DNA from: Nannobrachium achirus | Lineage: Eukaryota > Chordata > Actinopteri > Myctophiformes > Myctophidae | DNA length: 64,000 nucleotides | Direction of reading: 5' to 3' | Assembly: GCA_963921795.1 (NCBI GenBank) | Contig: OY997655.1 | Span: forward strand, 12,084,730 to 12,148,729 | Part shown: piece after piece, positions 1 through 15,900 of the stretch | Position numbering within the stretch: the stretch's first letter is position 1 | How the letters are laid out: every line of letters starts with the position of its first letter | Notes under the pieces: generated by a model | Database searches by the model: none | Told to the model about the DNA's origin: nothing | What the model saw: only the letters and a program-made list of their open reading frames with translations | Made by a program: the position numbers and the translations under genes

Positions 1-110
1 GCTATAAGGGGGTCCCTGCTCCATCTCTCTCTCAGCTATAAGGGGGTCCCTGCATAATCTCTCTCTCTCTCAGTTATAAGGGGGTCCTTGGCCTGAAAAT
101 CGTTGAAGAC
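1..110. repeat. VNTR and MITE end upstream of class II alpha gene 1
   Basis: Tandem units of about 30-40 bp combine CTATAAGGGGGTCC with a CTCTCTCAG run, followed by an end reading GAAGACCCCTG. The same array and end occur at 60390-60617 before alpha gene 2, so both belonged to the duplicated unit. The left part is cut by the window edge. Confidence 0.75.
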
Positions 111-142
111 CCCTGCTTACACACCCTCTACTCTATTAACTA

Positions 143-220
143 TGTTTACCTGCAACAATTCAGAATGTTGTCTACTTGGAGACAGATGACGCAACAGTGT
201 ATCTGTAACCTGATTGGCTG
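143..220 (+). promoter_or_regulatory. MHC class II S-X-Y promoter of alpha gene 1
   Basis: An X1 box (CTTGGAGACAGATG, 175-188) overlaps an X2/CRE-like TGACGCA (187-193). A Y box with inverted CCAAT (CTGATTGGCTG) lies at 210-220. A weaker S/W-like stretch lies at about 143-157. Order and spacing match the known class II enhanceosome site for RFX, CREB and NF-Y, which recruits CIITA. The start codon is about 140 bp downstream. No TATA box is evident. Confidence 0.85.
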
Positions 221-357
221 ATTTGTCTAAACCACAGAACAAATCTTCCGTCCTCCTTTCCTCAGACACCAGAACTTCTGTTGAAGTTGTTTATTCTGTT
301 CAGCAGAGTTCAGTAAACACTGTTTATTCTGATCACTTCACTCGGTTTGTAGCTGTG

Positions 358-5860
<5,503 letters not shown>

Positions 5861-6016
5861 AAAATCAATGAAATATGAATTCAACAAGTCAAAATTATTC
5901 AAGTTGCTAATAATGTTTTAATTTTAGTGATGCACAATATTATTGCTAGCATATCGACAATTCCAATATCTTTTCACAGATATTGACCGGCATTTTTTCA
6001 CCAATATTTCACCACC

Positions 6017-6022
6017 AATAAA
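6017..6022 (+). terminator. Candidate polyadenylation signal of alpha gene 1
   Basis: AATAAA lies 157 nt after the alpha gene 1 stop codon, a plausible 3' UTR length. It is also close to dispersed repeat sequence, so the assignment is tentative. Confidence 0.4.
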
Positions 6023-6599
6023 ACCAGATGAATCTTATATTAGGCAGGCTACCAGTATACATAACTAACCTTATTACTAAACCTGATCATAAACTATTGG
6101 GACAAAGGAATAATGGGAAGTCATAATTATGAGCAGACCCCCGTTCCATGTTGTACTTCTGTGTAACCTGCATTCTATTGTTTACACTAAAGTGAAGCTA
6201 AAGTGCAACTCTAGCTGGTCTTCTGTATTATTATTAGTAGTGTCATCTCATCTGGCAATGAGGTGGTGCACAGTGCGTTTGCTGTTTCCCATTGAAAAGT
6301 GAGTTTTAAAGAGCATTAACAAGATGCTGTGGGTGTACAGACTACAGAGCATTGGTGCTACTGCTACTTAGTACTTACTGGAGTGAGAATTAACAGAAAG
6401 AAACTGAAGACAACACTGCTGCAGGGGGAGGAGAAATATCTGCGTAAAAAAAAAGAAAAAACAATCCATTTAAGTTTTTAATTCAACACAAATCCTAGAA
6501 ATCAGGGATAAGGGGAAACCAGGGGGAAAAGAGTGAATAAAAACAAAGCTACATATTTTAGTCTATATTTACAGTATCAAGGGCAAGACCACCAGGTTT

Positions 6600-6750
6600 A
6601 GGAACAGCTTCCACCTGAATAATTAGACTTTTGAACAAAGGTTTACCACCACCTGTCATCTATAGGGATGGAGCTTGAAATACAAGCCTGTTATCAAGCC
6701 TGTTATCAAGCTTTGTTCAAAAGTCTTAATTAGTCAGGTGGAAGTTCCTC
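6600..6750. repeat. Small foldback element
   Basis: Arms of about 40 bp around CAAAAGTCTAATTA and CAGGTGGAAG are inverted at about 6600-6641 and 6710-6749. The flanking 5900-7240 holds no gene that I recognise. Confidence 0.55.
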
Positions 6751-7489
6751 CATAAAAGCCCGGCTCAATAAGCAGGATCGATAAGATGCTCATTATCAAT
6801 AAATGGACACATTCATCCTCACTTCATTATCATTGGCTATGATGGAATATAATCGCAAAAAATGTGAATTGATTAATTCTGAGCTGAAGTCTCAACAGAA
6901 GACAACAGCTTATGGTTACAATACTGTAACCCAACGACATAGCTTGTTATGGCTCGTAACGTGCGTCGGCTACCCCAAAAAACATACATACAAACTATCA
7001 ATGTACCTTGTCAGCGTCGACAGCTTACAGATCTGTTCTTTTGGGCACATAACCAATGAGGCACGACGCTGTATAGGCTACAAACTAAAACAAATTGTAA
7101 CCAAATAAGCACTGTAACATTACGTGGGCATGGTGGACAACATATGCATTTATTTAACAAAGGAACGTAGTGATGTAGTCCAGTTCGGGGGAGTGGTCTG
7201 GAGGTTGCGTTCGCGCTCACGTGTCCTGACCCCTACCCAGAATACATAGGGGGTCCTGCCCCGTAGCTATTCAGTTGCCGCTGAGCTGCTGCCACGTTGC
7301 TGCTGATTTGCTGCCTGCTGAGCTACTGCCTGCTGCCTACCCTGCTCGCCGCATAATATCAATGAGGGTCAGTCTGTACGGTGTAATTACAGTGTTATTA
7401 CTCACCATGTCGGCCAGCTCATTCTCAGACCAGGAGGAGGTCATCGAAGGAGGAAGAAGCCTGCGTGATTCCGGACACAACGAAGCTCC

Positions 7490-9011
7490 TTGCTAAATCC
7501 GCCGCGGAGTCTGGCCGAATGGCCAGTACACAGGATCCTCGAAGTGTTATATGAAAATGGCGTGTCTGCCCCGGCCGGGCTCAGCCATGAAGCTTGGCTG
7601 CAGTTCATGGTGGACGCTCAGCAAGCCGCCTTGGAAGAACCGCTAGCGGGAACCACCAAGGGAAAAGGCAGAGGAAAAAGGGCAGAAAAAATGAACAACA
7701 CTGTCCCACCGAAAAAGAAGAAAGACAGCACAGCGGGTAGCGCCGATCCGGTTCCCGCCAACGGCGGAGGGGTCTGCGCCAACACCGGAGGGGTTCCCTC
7801 CCACGCAAGCTCCAAGGTTCTCCTGGCGCTGTCCGATATTAGAAATGCGTTATCCGGCATGGATCAGCGCCTCGTCATGTTGGAAAACAATGGAACTGCT
7901 GGCCCGTCTTCCGGGAGTGCTGGGGTCGTCTCGGCGCCGCCAATCGACGTCACCACTATGCCGCGGAGGACCCTGGGAACTGCAGTTCCCGCGGCAGCAG
8001 CAGGAACCCCTTTCATCTCTCCAGTGTCCGCTATCCCTGAGACTCTGCGAAGCCAGATTCTCGCAGGTAAATAGCAGAGCTTTTTGCCTGATTGCATGTT
8101 GGGTTTAGCCACTTACTAAGTATGCATTACTTGTGTTGACAGGACAAGACGTGAATCTTGTTAAGATCCTCATATGTGCTGCAGATTCCTCAGCTGAGCG
8201 CTTCCTTGACTGCAGAGATTTCTCCGTTATCCTCAAAGACAACAACCCTAGGCTCTAAGCTGAATTTAACATGGCTTTTGGCTTCTATAGAGACACCATG
8301 TGCGAGATTTATCCCGAGCGTAGTGTAGAGCTAGACGCATACCTATCTATAATTTCTGAGTTGGCCTACACATACGGGGGTGGTCTCTTCTACGAGTACC
8401 ACAAAAGCTTCTCGTCCAAAGCTGCCATGCATATTCAGAGATTTGACCAGAGGATAGATTGGTCCGTTCAGGATCTCAGCCTGATTAGCCGCCACTTCAC
8501 GGCGCATCCTCAGCATCCTTGTTCAGTGTGCGGCTCCTACAGCCACAGAACCGATTTGTGCCCAAAGGCCATAGCTCAGGACGCAGCTAGCAAGCCCAAG
8601 CCCACCCAGCCTCCTAACCACCAGCCGCCGACGGGGTTCGGGCCTCCAGCTAACCCAAGACCGGTGCCGTACGCCCCTAACCGTAATACCCTCGTTTGCA
8701 TGCAATTTAATGAAAATGTTTGTACATTCCCAAACTGTAAATATTTGCACATTTGCAGTTGGTGCAAATGTCGGTCTGTCCCAGGAGGACGCGCCCAACG
8801 CCCAAGCATGGGAAAAAATCAAAGAGAAGCATCCTTCAACACCTGTGGACGTGTCGGCAGATCACCCAAACAGATACTGGGTTTGATCACGGGACTAATG
8901 CAGGGGTTCTTAGCGGGGCTATGTTGGCTACCAAAAACTGCCTATGTGTGTAGGAACCTCAAATCGGCTCTCTCGGAGCCGTCAGTAGTGGATGAAGTCC
9001 TGGGGAAATAA
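7490..9011 (+). pseudogene. DIRS gag with a short intron
   Basis: The first exon (7490-8066) has a basic KKKK stretch and an Ala/Pro-rich half. GT-AG intron 8067-8142 (76 bp, branch-like TACTAAG) restores the frame. The second exon runs to 9011 with a CX2CX4HX4C knuckle (CSVCGSYSHRTDLC) and a CCCH finger (CX7CX4CX3H) near its end. A single in-frame TAA at 8256-8258 breaks it. Gag would package element RNA. Short gag introns are known in DIRS-like elements; this one is inferred from splice signals and frame continuity. Confidence 0.7.
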
Positions 9012-9027
9012 ATAAGGGTAATTTTAG

Positions 9028-10235
9028 GTCCTTTCGATAAATCTCCGTTCAGCCTTTTCAGAGTTAGTCCGATAGGGGTAGCTATAGGAAATATTTGGGG
9101 AAAAAACGCCTTATGTTTTACCTTTAAGCGGATATCGTGGAAACTTTCAAAGTGATGCCACTCCATCCCTCCCAGTGGCATCTTTTCGGTATCAAGTGGC
9201 GTTCCAAATTCTATTTTGCCGTCAAACTGACTTTCGGCTGCCGCATAGTCAAATATGCTGCACGCATATTTGACACGCTGTCAGAGGCTTTGTGCTGGAT
9301 CCTCTATAACACGTACAAACTCCCCTTCATACTCCACCTTTTGGATGATTTTCTTACGATTGATTTCGCGTCATCGCCACCCGCCAGGTCCATCTCTATT
9401 GTGAGTCACGTTTTCAACTCCCTAGGAGTGCCCCTCTCCGAGGAAAAAGCCCTCGACAGCGTTCTCATGCAAGCTGCCTTGCCTATCGAGAAACTAGTGC
9501 ACATTAGAGAAATAGTTAAGTCTTTTATAAATTCAACATCTGTGTCAAAAAGGGACCTGCTCTCCCTGCTAGGGCATCTTAATTTCGCTATGCGCATTAT
9601 TCTCCACGGGCGTTCCTTTGTGTCCCGGCTTATTGACTTATCAACGAGAAAAAAGAACATCACGGACAGTATTGAGTTGGACGAGGGTAGCCTATCCGAT
9701 CTTAGATTTTGGTCGCTATTTCTCGATTAGTGTAATGGCATTTCGTTCTTTTATGATGAGGAGTCGGAGTCGCCCGAGTCCATGCAATTTTTCACGGACG
9801 CAGCCCCCTCCGTTGAGTTCGGGGGTTATTTCAAAGGGGAATGGTTTGCCAGCACTTGGCCTAAAGATATGCATGAATTACCTCGATCAAGCCTGTAAAT
9901 CTACTGCATTGTACGAAATATATCCTATTGTTGTGGCAGCATCTCTGTGGGGTAGCAAGTGGGCCCATAAAAAGCTAACATTTCTGTGTGATAATGAAGC
10001 AACAGTGCAAGTTATTAACAAAGCCCGCTCCTCTATTGCTATTATTAATACATTCGTAAGGCGCCTTACCTGGCTATGTCTGCAGGGGAATTTCATTATG
10101 CAGGCAGTGTTTATTCCAGGGAAACAAAATAGCATCGCTGATGCTTTGTCCCGTTTCAAATTGCAGGAGTTTTGCAATCTATGCCCGGGCGCCTCGGCCA
10201 GCGGCCTGCCAGTTCCAGCTTTCTCAGAAATGACA
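9028..10235 (+). pseudogene. DIRS reverse transcriptase and RNase H remnant
   Basis: Fragments include an FRVSPIGVA-like start (about 9055), then a frame (9137-9730) with the catalytic-type HLLDDFLT and an SLLGHLNFA thumb segment. RNase H follows with FFTDAAPS, CDNEATVQVIN and SIADALSRF, in two frames. Frameshifts and missing early RT motifs indicate an inactive copy. The assignment to DIRS rather than gypsy rests on the downstream tyrosine recombinase and the shape of the RNase H/RT motifs. Confidence 0.7.
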
Positions 10236-10406
10236 CTAGATTAGCTCAGGAAAGGCCCTTGGTCTCCCTCATGGATGCTGCCGAGAAATATATTAGGAAG
10301 GGTCTTGCCCCAAGAACCATTAAAGCTTACGATTCAGCGTGGTGGTTTTTCCATTCTTTTTGTGATCGCTTCGTCTGTCCCCCTCTCCCCTTAAATAAGC
10401 CCATCG
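10236..10406 (+). pseudogene. DIRS tyrosine recombinase, N-terminal piece
   Basis: The frame encodes a core-binding-like start with GLAPRTIKAYDSAW, typical of tyrosine recombinases. It ends where the hAT element begins and resumes at 11765. Confidence 0.65.
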
Positions 10407-11764
10407 CAGGGCTCGAGACTAACGGCATCCCTACGTCCCAGGGACTTAAATATATGTGTTCGGGACGCAAATTAATCTCCCCTGGGACGCATTCGGGACG
10501 TAGAGGATTTGTTTGAGCCAACGGCGCATATCAATGTCACTGCTCAAACCATGGTGTGCAAACTCGCAGCATGAGACTCACAGAAAATGAATAGGCTATG
10601 ATGTAAACAGAATGTTTAAGAAGTTACCACAGGCAGTGCTGATCATCCTTTTCAGGTACTTAGTTGCTAAAATGCTGCGCAATTTGAAGAGATTAACTAG
10701 CAGAATGAGGCAGAGAACAGACTGTCTGGGTTACAACTAGTGGAAAATAGCCGATCTACAAGCTGTGGCTGAGAGATAAATCTTAGCATCCCCGCCCCCT
10801 GCTTCGCCTCATAAAGAGTAACGTTATATGATTTGGATTGTGATTATTAATGAAAATGTAAAACGGAACACTGTCAACGCACCAAGCACAGACACATAGC
10901 CTACGTTTAGTGAGCAGCACGCGCAGTTGTTTGGATATTGGAGTAGGACACATTGTAATTAAATCAACGGTTTGTTTAACTTTTGTCATCTCTATAAACC
11001 TATAGCCTATATTCCCAATTACAAGACGTTATGTGAATATGTTCGTCTAATCGTCTAATCAACTTCATCATCACAACCAGCCGTGAGCCGTGCAAGCTGG
11101 CATTCATTTTACAAAGTTCCCGTGCCGTGTGACAGCTTATTTTCTCCAGTCCAGTAGTGTCTCTAAAACTCTCAAAAACAACCGGTCCACTCATAATAAA
11201 TAACTCCATTTCGGCAGCAGCTGCACGCGTCTGCACTCTCCACTCGATGAAGCGTGGATGGCACTGGTTATACTTCTTTCAGTACGACGGTGTTGTGCGG
11301 TGCGGTGAGCATATAGACGATCTAAAAGCCCTCAAAGCTCTGAGGATGCGCGTAGTTGTAGGGTTGTAGATTAGCGCGCAACACGTTCGTACGGACAAAG
11401 TACAAACCCAGTTTTACCGTAATTCCTCCAACAGTCGTGCATGATTGGTTCTTTAGTTTACCGTATATGACAATCACACCAGCAAACTGGCTGAGGTAAG
11501 ATTTTTAGAAGCCACAAATGACAGTATAAAAATAGAAAGGATTGTCAAGCCAATTTCACCAGCAGCAACAACAACAAAAACCACAACAACAACAATATAA
11601 CAACAATAACAATAATAATAAATATTATTATAATAGTAATACTAATAGGCCTGCAATAATTTATTATTATTTTTATTATTTTTTGGGACGGATTACATTC
11701 ATTTGGGGACGGTTCAATTTGTCGGTCCCGGGACGTAGGTGAAAAAAGTTAGTCTGGAGCCCTG
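10407..11764. mobile_element. Non-autonomous hAT element inside the DIRS recombinase
   Basis: The left end reads CAGGGCTCGAGACTAAC and the right end GTTAGTCTGGAGCCCTG, inverted copies of the hAT type. Flanks share an imperfect GCCCAT target duplication. Removing it rejoins the DIRS recombinase frame. There is no transposase ORF. Position 10743-10764 inside it carries one arm of the dispersed hairpin family, and 11560-11680 is CAA/AAT-rich. Confidence 0.8.
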
Positions 11765-11896
11765 CGCCCATGGTGTTCGCTTTTTTAGTGCATTCCTTTG
11801 ACTCTAGAAAATTGCAGCCCGCCTCCATTAAAGTGCTCATTTCAGCATTCAGTTTCACCTCCGCTGCCTCGACCCCACTGTTCCAAGCATTCTAAG
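11765..11896 (+). pseudogene. DIRS tyrosine recombinase, middle piece
   Basis: In one frame it reads MVFAFLVHSF through STPLFQAF, continuing the 10236-10406 piece and leading into 17087. It ends at the TCTAAG target duplication of the next insertion. A one-base deletion lies at the junction. Confidence 0.65.
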
Positions 11897-12005
11897 GCCC
11901 CATACATACTGCAACGATTTGTAGAGAAAACGGTGAGGTCCCGGGATATCGCCGTTGCGTTTTACCTTTTTATCAAGTGTTCATATGAAGCCGAAATGAT
12001 GTAGT

Positions 12006-12560
12006 GTCCATGTCATCATGTGAACAACAGAAACGCAAGAAGCAACAACGCATGTAGGCAAGATTGCTAGTTTTTTTCTCTCCTACTAATACATACTGAA
12101 TGCCCTCTTCAGCACTGTGGCTTCGTGGCCTATAGTGGTTAACGATTTGTGTTTTCGATCCATGCGCCCCAGGTTTGCGTCCCGCTTGGCCACTTCTTTC
12201 CGCCACCGCGGACAACCTTTTTTTCCGGCGATAAAGTTATTATTATTATTACATTATTCACATAACTCGGTAACGGCGCTGAGTCGGCTCATCGCCTCCG
12301 TCATGGATAATAATGTAATAATAATAATAATAATAACTTTATCGCAGCAAAGAAAAAGAAATGTTGTTTGCAGTGGTGAAAATAAGTGACACGAACAGGA
12401 TGCGAACCCGGGGCGCATGGATCGAAAATACAAATTGTTAACCACTAGACCACAAAGCCACAGTGATGAGGAGGGCATTCAGTATGTATTGGTAGGAGAG
12501 AAAAAGCCTAGAAATCTTGCCCACATGCGTTGTTGCTTCTTGCGTTTCTGTTGTTCACAC
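12006..12560. repeat. Foldback built from two inverted tRNA-derived SINE-like copies
   Basis: Arms of about 230 bp are inverted around an AAT/ATT-rich centre (12237-12345). Each arm carries a tRNA-like segment. On the plus strand the A box is at 12126-12143 and the B box at 12172-12183. On the minus strand the B box GGGTTCGCATCC lies at 12398-12409 and the A box TGGTCTAGTGGTTAAC at 12438-12453. The A-box side resembles tRNA-Glu. A functional tRNA is unlikely. Confidence 0.65.
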
Positions 12561-12982
12561 GGTGACGCGAGGGGAGAGAAGAGTCAGGTTTTCCACCCAA
12601 ATCTGCGGAGCCAGATCGTTCCGTTTTTGATTTTTTTGATTGATTGAAGGCTTTATTAGAAGTTTGCATAGGAAAATGTACAGATTCATGACGGTACAGT
12701 TCACTGGTACAAGGTCTACTAAAAGGAGATCCATGAAAAGACTAAGCTTATTTCAACAGGAAACCATTAAAGTATCTCATATAACATTGAATGACAGACA
12801 AATAGAACACAGTACTATGCAGTAGATATGTAAAGAAAAAAAGAAAACAGTAGGTCTATACAATCAGTAAATACAGTATATACAATATATACAAGGAAGG
12901 GGCAGGTAACAGTAAGTCTAAACAATCAGTATGTACAGTATATACAAGGAAGGGGCAGGGAGGGTAGGGTTGGGCTAGGTTT

Positions 12983-15900
12983 TTACCAGTTGTGAACGGC
13001 TGCTGCCTGTAAGTGGTTTTTTAGGGCAATTTTAAAGGATGCTAGTGATCCACACTCCTTTATGGCCTTCGGTAAGGCATTCCACATTTTTGTGGTGTAG
13101 CAGAAGAACGAGTTCGACCCTTTCTTTGAGTTGACTCTGGGTTGAACGTGATCTGTGGCACTGCCTCTGGTGTTGTAATTATGGACATCCTTAACGTTTT
13201 TAAAGTATTTTGACAGGTACTTGGGTATCATAGTGGTGTAGTGTATCTTGTACACCAGGCCCATTGCAAGTTGCTGTACTCTGTCATCTACTCTGAGCCA
13301 CCCCACTCTTAACTGGTGAGTAGCGGTGAGGTGAGTCTGATTGGGAAGGTTAAGCAGGACCCTAATTAGTTTATTTTGGGCTGTTTGGAGTTTAGTTTTT
13401 AGGGCTTGTGGGGCGTCACGATACCATACGTGGACTCCATAGTCAAAGAGGGGCTGGATTATTGCACCAGCTATGGTCTTCAGTGTGTTGAAGTTGACCA
13501 TTGGGGCGATCCTCTGTAGGAAACGAGTTCGTTGGTTGATTTTTTGTATTACTTTTGAAGTCATCTTTTCGCTGGAAAGATTAGCTTCAAGGATACATCC
13601 TAAGTAGGAGATTTCGTTTTTTCGTGTTATGACCTTGTCACCCACTTTGATTGTGAAGTTCTCTACCTTTTTGAGGTTATGATTTGATCCAAAGAGGATG
13701 GACTCGGTTTTGCCCAGGTGAATTGATAATTTGTTGTCGTTAAGCCATGTGCAGATCTTACTCAGTTCAGAGTTAAGTGTCTTTTCAACCTGCAAGTGGT
13801 CCTTGCCCGAGACTAGGAGAGCCGAGTCATCCGCGAACAGGAACAGGTTGCAGTCGCAAGCAGATGCCATGTCGTTCACGTATATTAGGAACAACAGAGG
13901 TCCCAGTATGCTACCTTGGGGAACTCCACAGCTTACTGGGAGGGGGGGGGACAGGGTACCGTTAATCTCCACCACCTGTTCCCTCCCCACCAGGTAAGAT
14001 TGCATCCAGCTCACTGCTGCGCTGTCAAGACCGATGGCTTTTAGTTTCTCAATCAGAATAGCATGATCCACGGTGTCAAATGCCTTCTGGAGGTCCATCA
14101 TGACCATGCCACTATACTTGCCCTGATCCGCTTCGCGTTTGATTTGGTCAGTCAAATAGAGAAGGCATGTGTCAGTGGAATGGGATTTTCTGAATCCAGA
14201 TTGGAACTCGTAAATCACATTATTCTCATCGAGATATCTTGCAATCTGTTCGTAGACTATTTTCTCCATGACTTTGGATATGGAGCTAAGAATGGAAACG
14301 GGGCGGTAGTTTCCAGGGTCTAGTTTGCTACCTTTTTTATGCAGGGGGGTTACTTTTGCTAGTTTGAAGTCCTGGGGGACATGACCCTGTTCGATGGAAA
14401 GGTTAATTATGTGGGTAATGATTGGAGCAATGGTGGCGGCTGAATCTCTGAGAAATCTAGCTGGGATTTTATCAAGGCCAGTGGCCTTGTGTTGAGGTAG
14501 GGCGCTCAATTTTTTAAACACTTCATCAGTTGTCACTGTGGAAAGTTTAAAGCTGTCTTTACTGACGCCCAGTTTTTTGTAGAATGTATTAACAAATTCT
14601 TCACCATACCGCCCAGATGGGGCGACCAGTCTTTTGACCAGTGAACGGGCTGTGGTGGTAAAGGTTTTGTTAAAATGGGTAGCCACTTCACCTTTGTCAG
14701 AAATGAGAGCGGCGTCCGTTTTGATGTTTATGTTGTGGCATATGGTTTTTGATTTTAAGCCTAATTGGTTGTTAAGCAACTTCCATAGGTCTCGTGGGTT
14801 GTTTTTGTATTCATCGATTTTGTCGTCGATGTAGTTTTTTTTGGCGGATCTAACTAGGGCGGTTGTCTGGTTTCTAAGTCTCTTGCATTGAGCAGTAAGA
14901 TGCTCAATGTGTTTTTTGAGGTCATGGTTGAATTTTTTCTTGAGCTTTTTGCAGCACTTTCGTTTTTCATCGTATTTTTTGTCTCTGAGTCTAGCTGATT
15001 CTGCAATATCTGAGTTATACCATGGCTCTTGGCGGGCTTTAACCCTGGTGGTATTCAAGGGGGCCACGTCGTCTAGAGCATCGGTCAATTTGGTTTTAAA
15101 ACCGCACCATGCTTCCTCGACATCTGTACACTGCAGCTCTGGGGAAAAGTCTACACCCGCTAGTTTGAGATTAAAAGCCTCACTGGAGTAGTTCTTCAGG
15201 CTTCTAGCAACGACAGTTCTGTGGCCACTAGCTTTGGGTTTGTGTATTTTTCGGGTAGAGTAGATCATATAATGATCACTAAGACCGCATACAATAGCCC
15301 CGCTAGCGGTGACTTTGGACTTGTCAGTGGTTACGACGAGATCTATGAGGGTTTGAGAGTGCTCTGTCACCCTGGTGGGTACTGTGACAAGCTGAGTGAG
15401 GCTGTATTGCTTGCATAACCCATCAAAGGACTTGAACATGGGTGCGTCTTTACGCAAAATGTCCACATTCCAGTCGCCCAAAATGTGACACTCGGTACCG
15501 TCCACCTTTGCTAAGCTCTCATCAAACAGCTCAAAGAAATCATTCTGATCAGGTGGTCTATAGACAGCGCATATTAGTATGTTTTTGGCATGTTCAAAGA
15601 TTACCTCAATCCATACAGTTTCAAGTGAACTGTGGTGTAAGTCTGGACGGGGGACAAAATTGACATCATTGTGTACATACATGCAAACTCCGCCTCCATA
15701 CCTGTTTCTATCATTCCTGATTACAGTATAGTTGGCAATTTCAATGCTAGCATCCGTAAACGAGTCATCAAGTTTAGTTTCAGAGAAGGATAAAATCTTT
15801 GCCTTACCGTCATGAAACATTCCCTTAATTAACTCCAGTTTTTTGGGATTCAAGCTATTGATGTTCAAATGGACATGATGAAGTCCTGGTTTGGCAAAAA

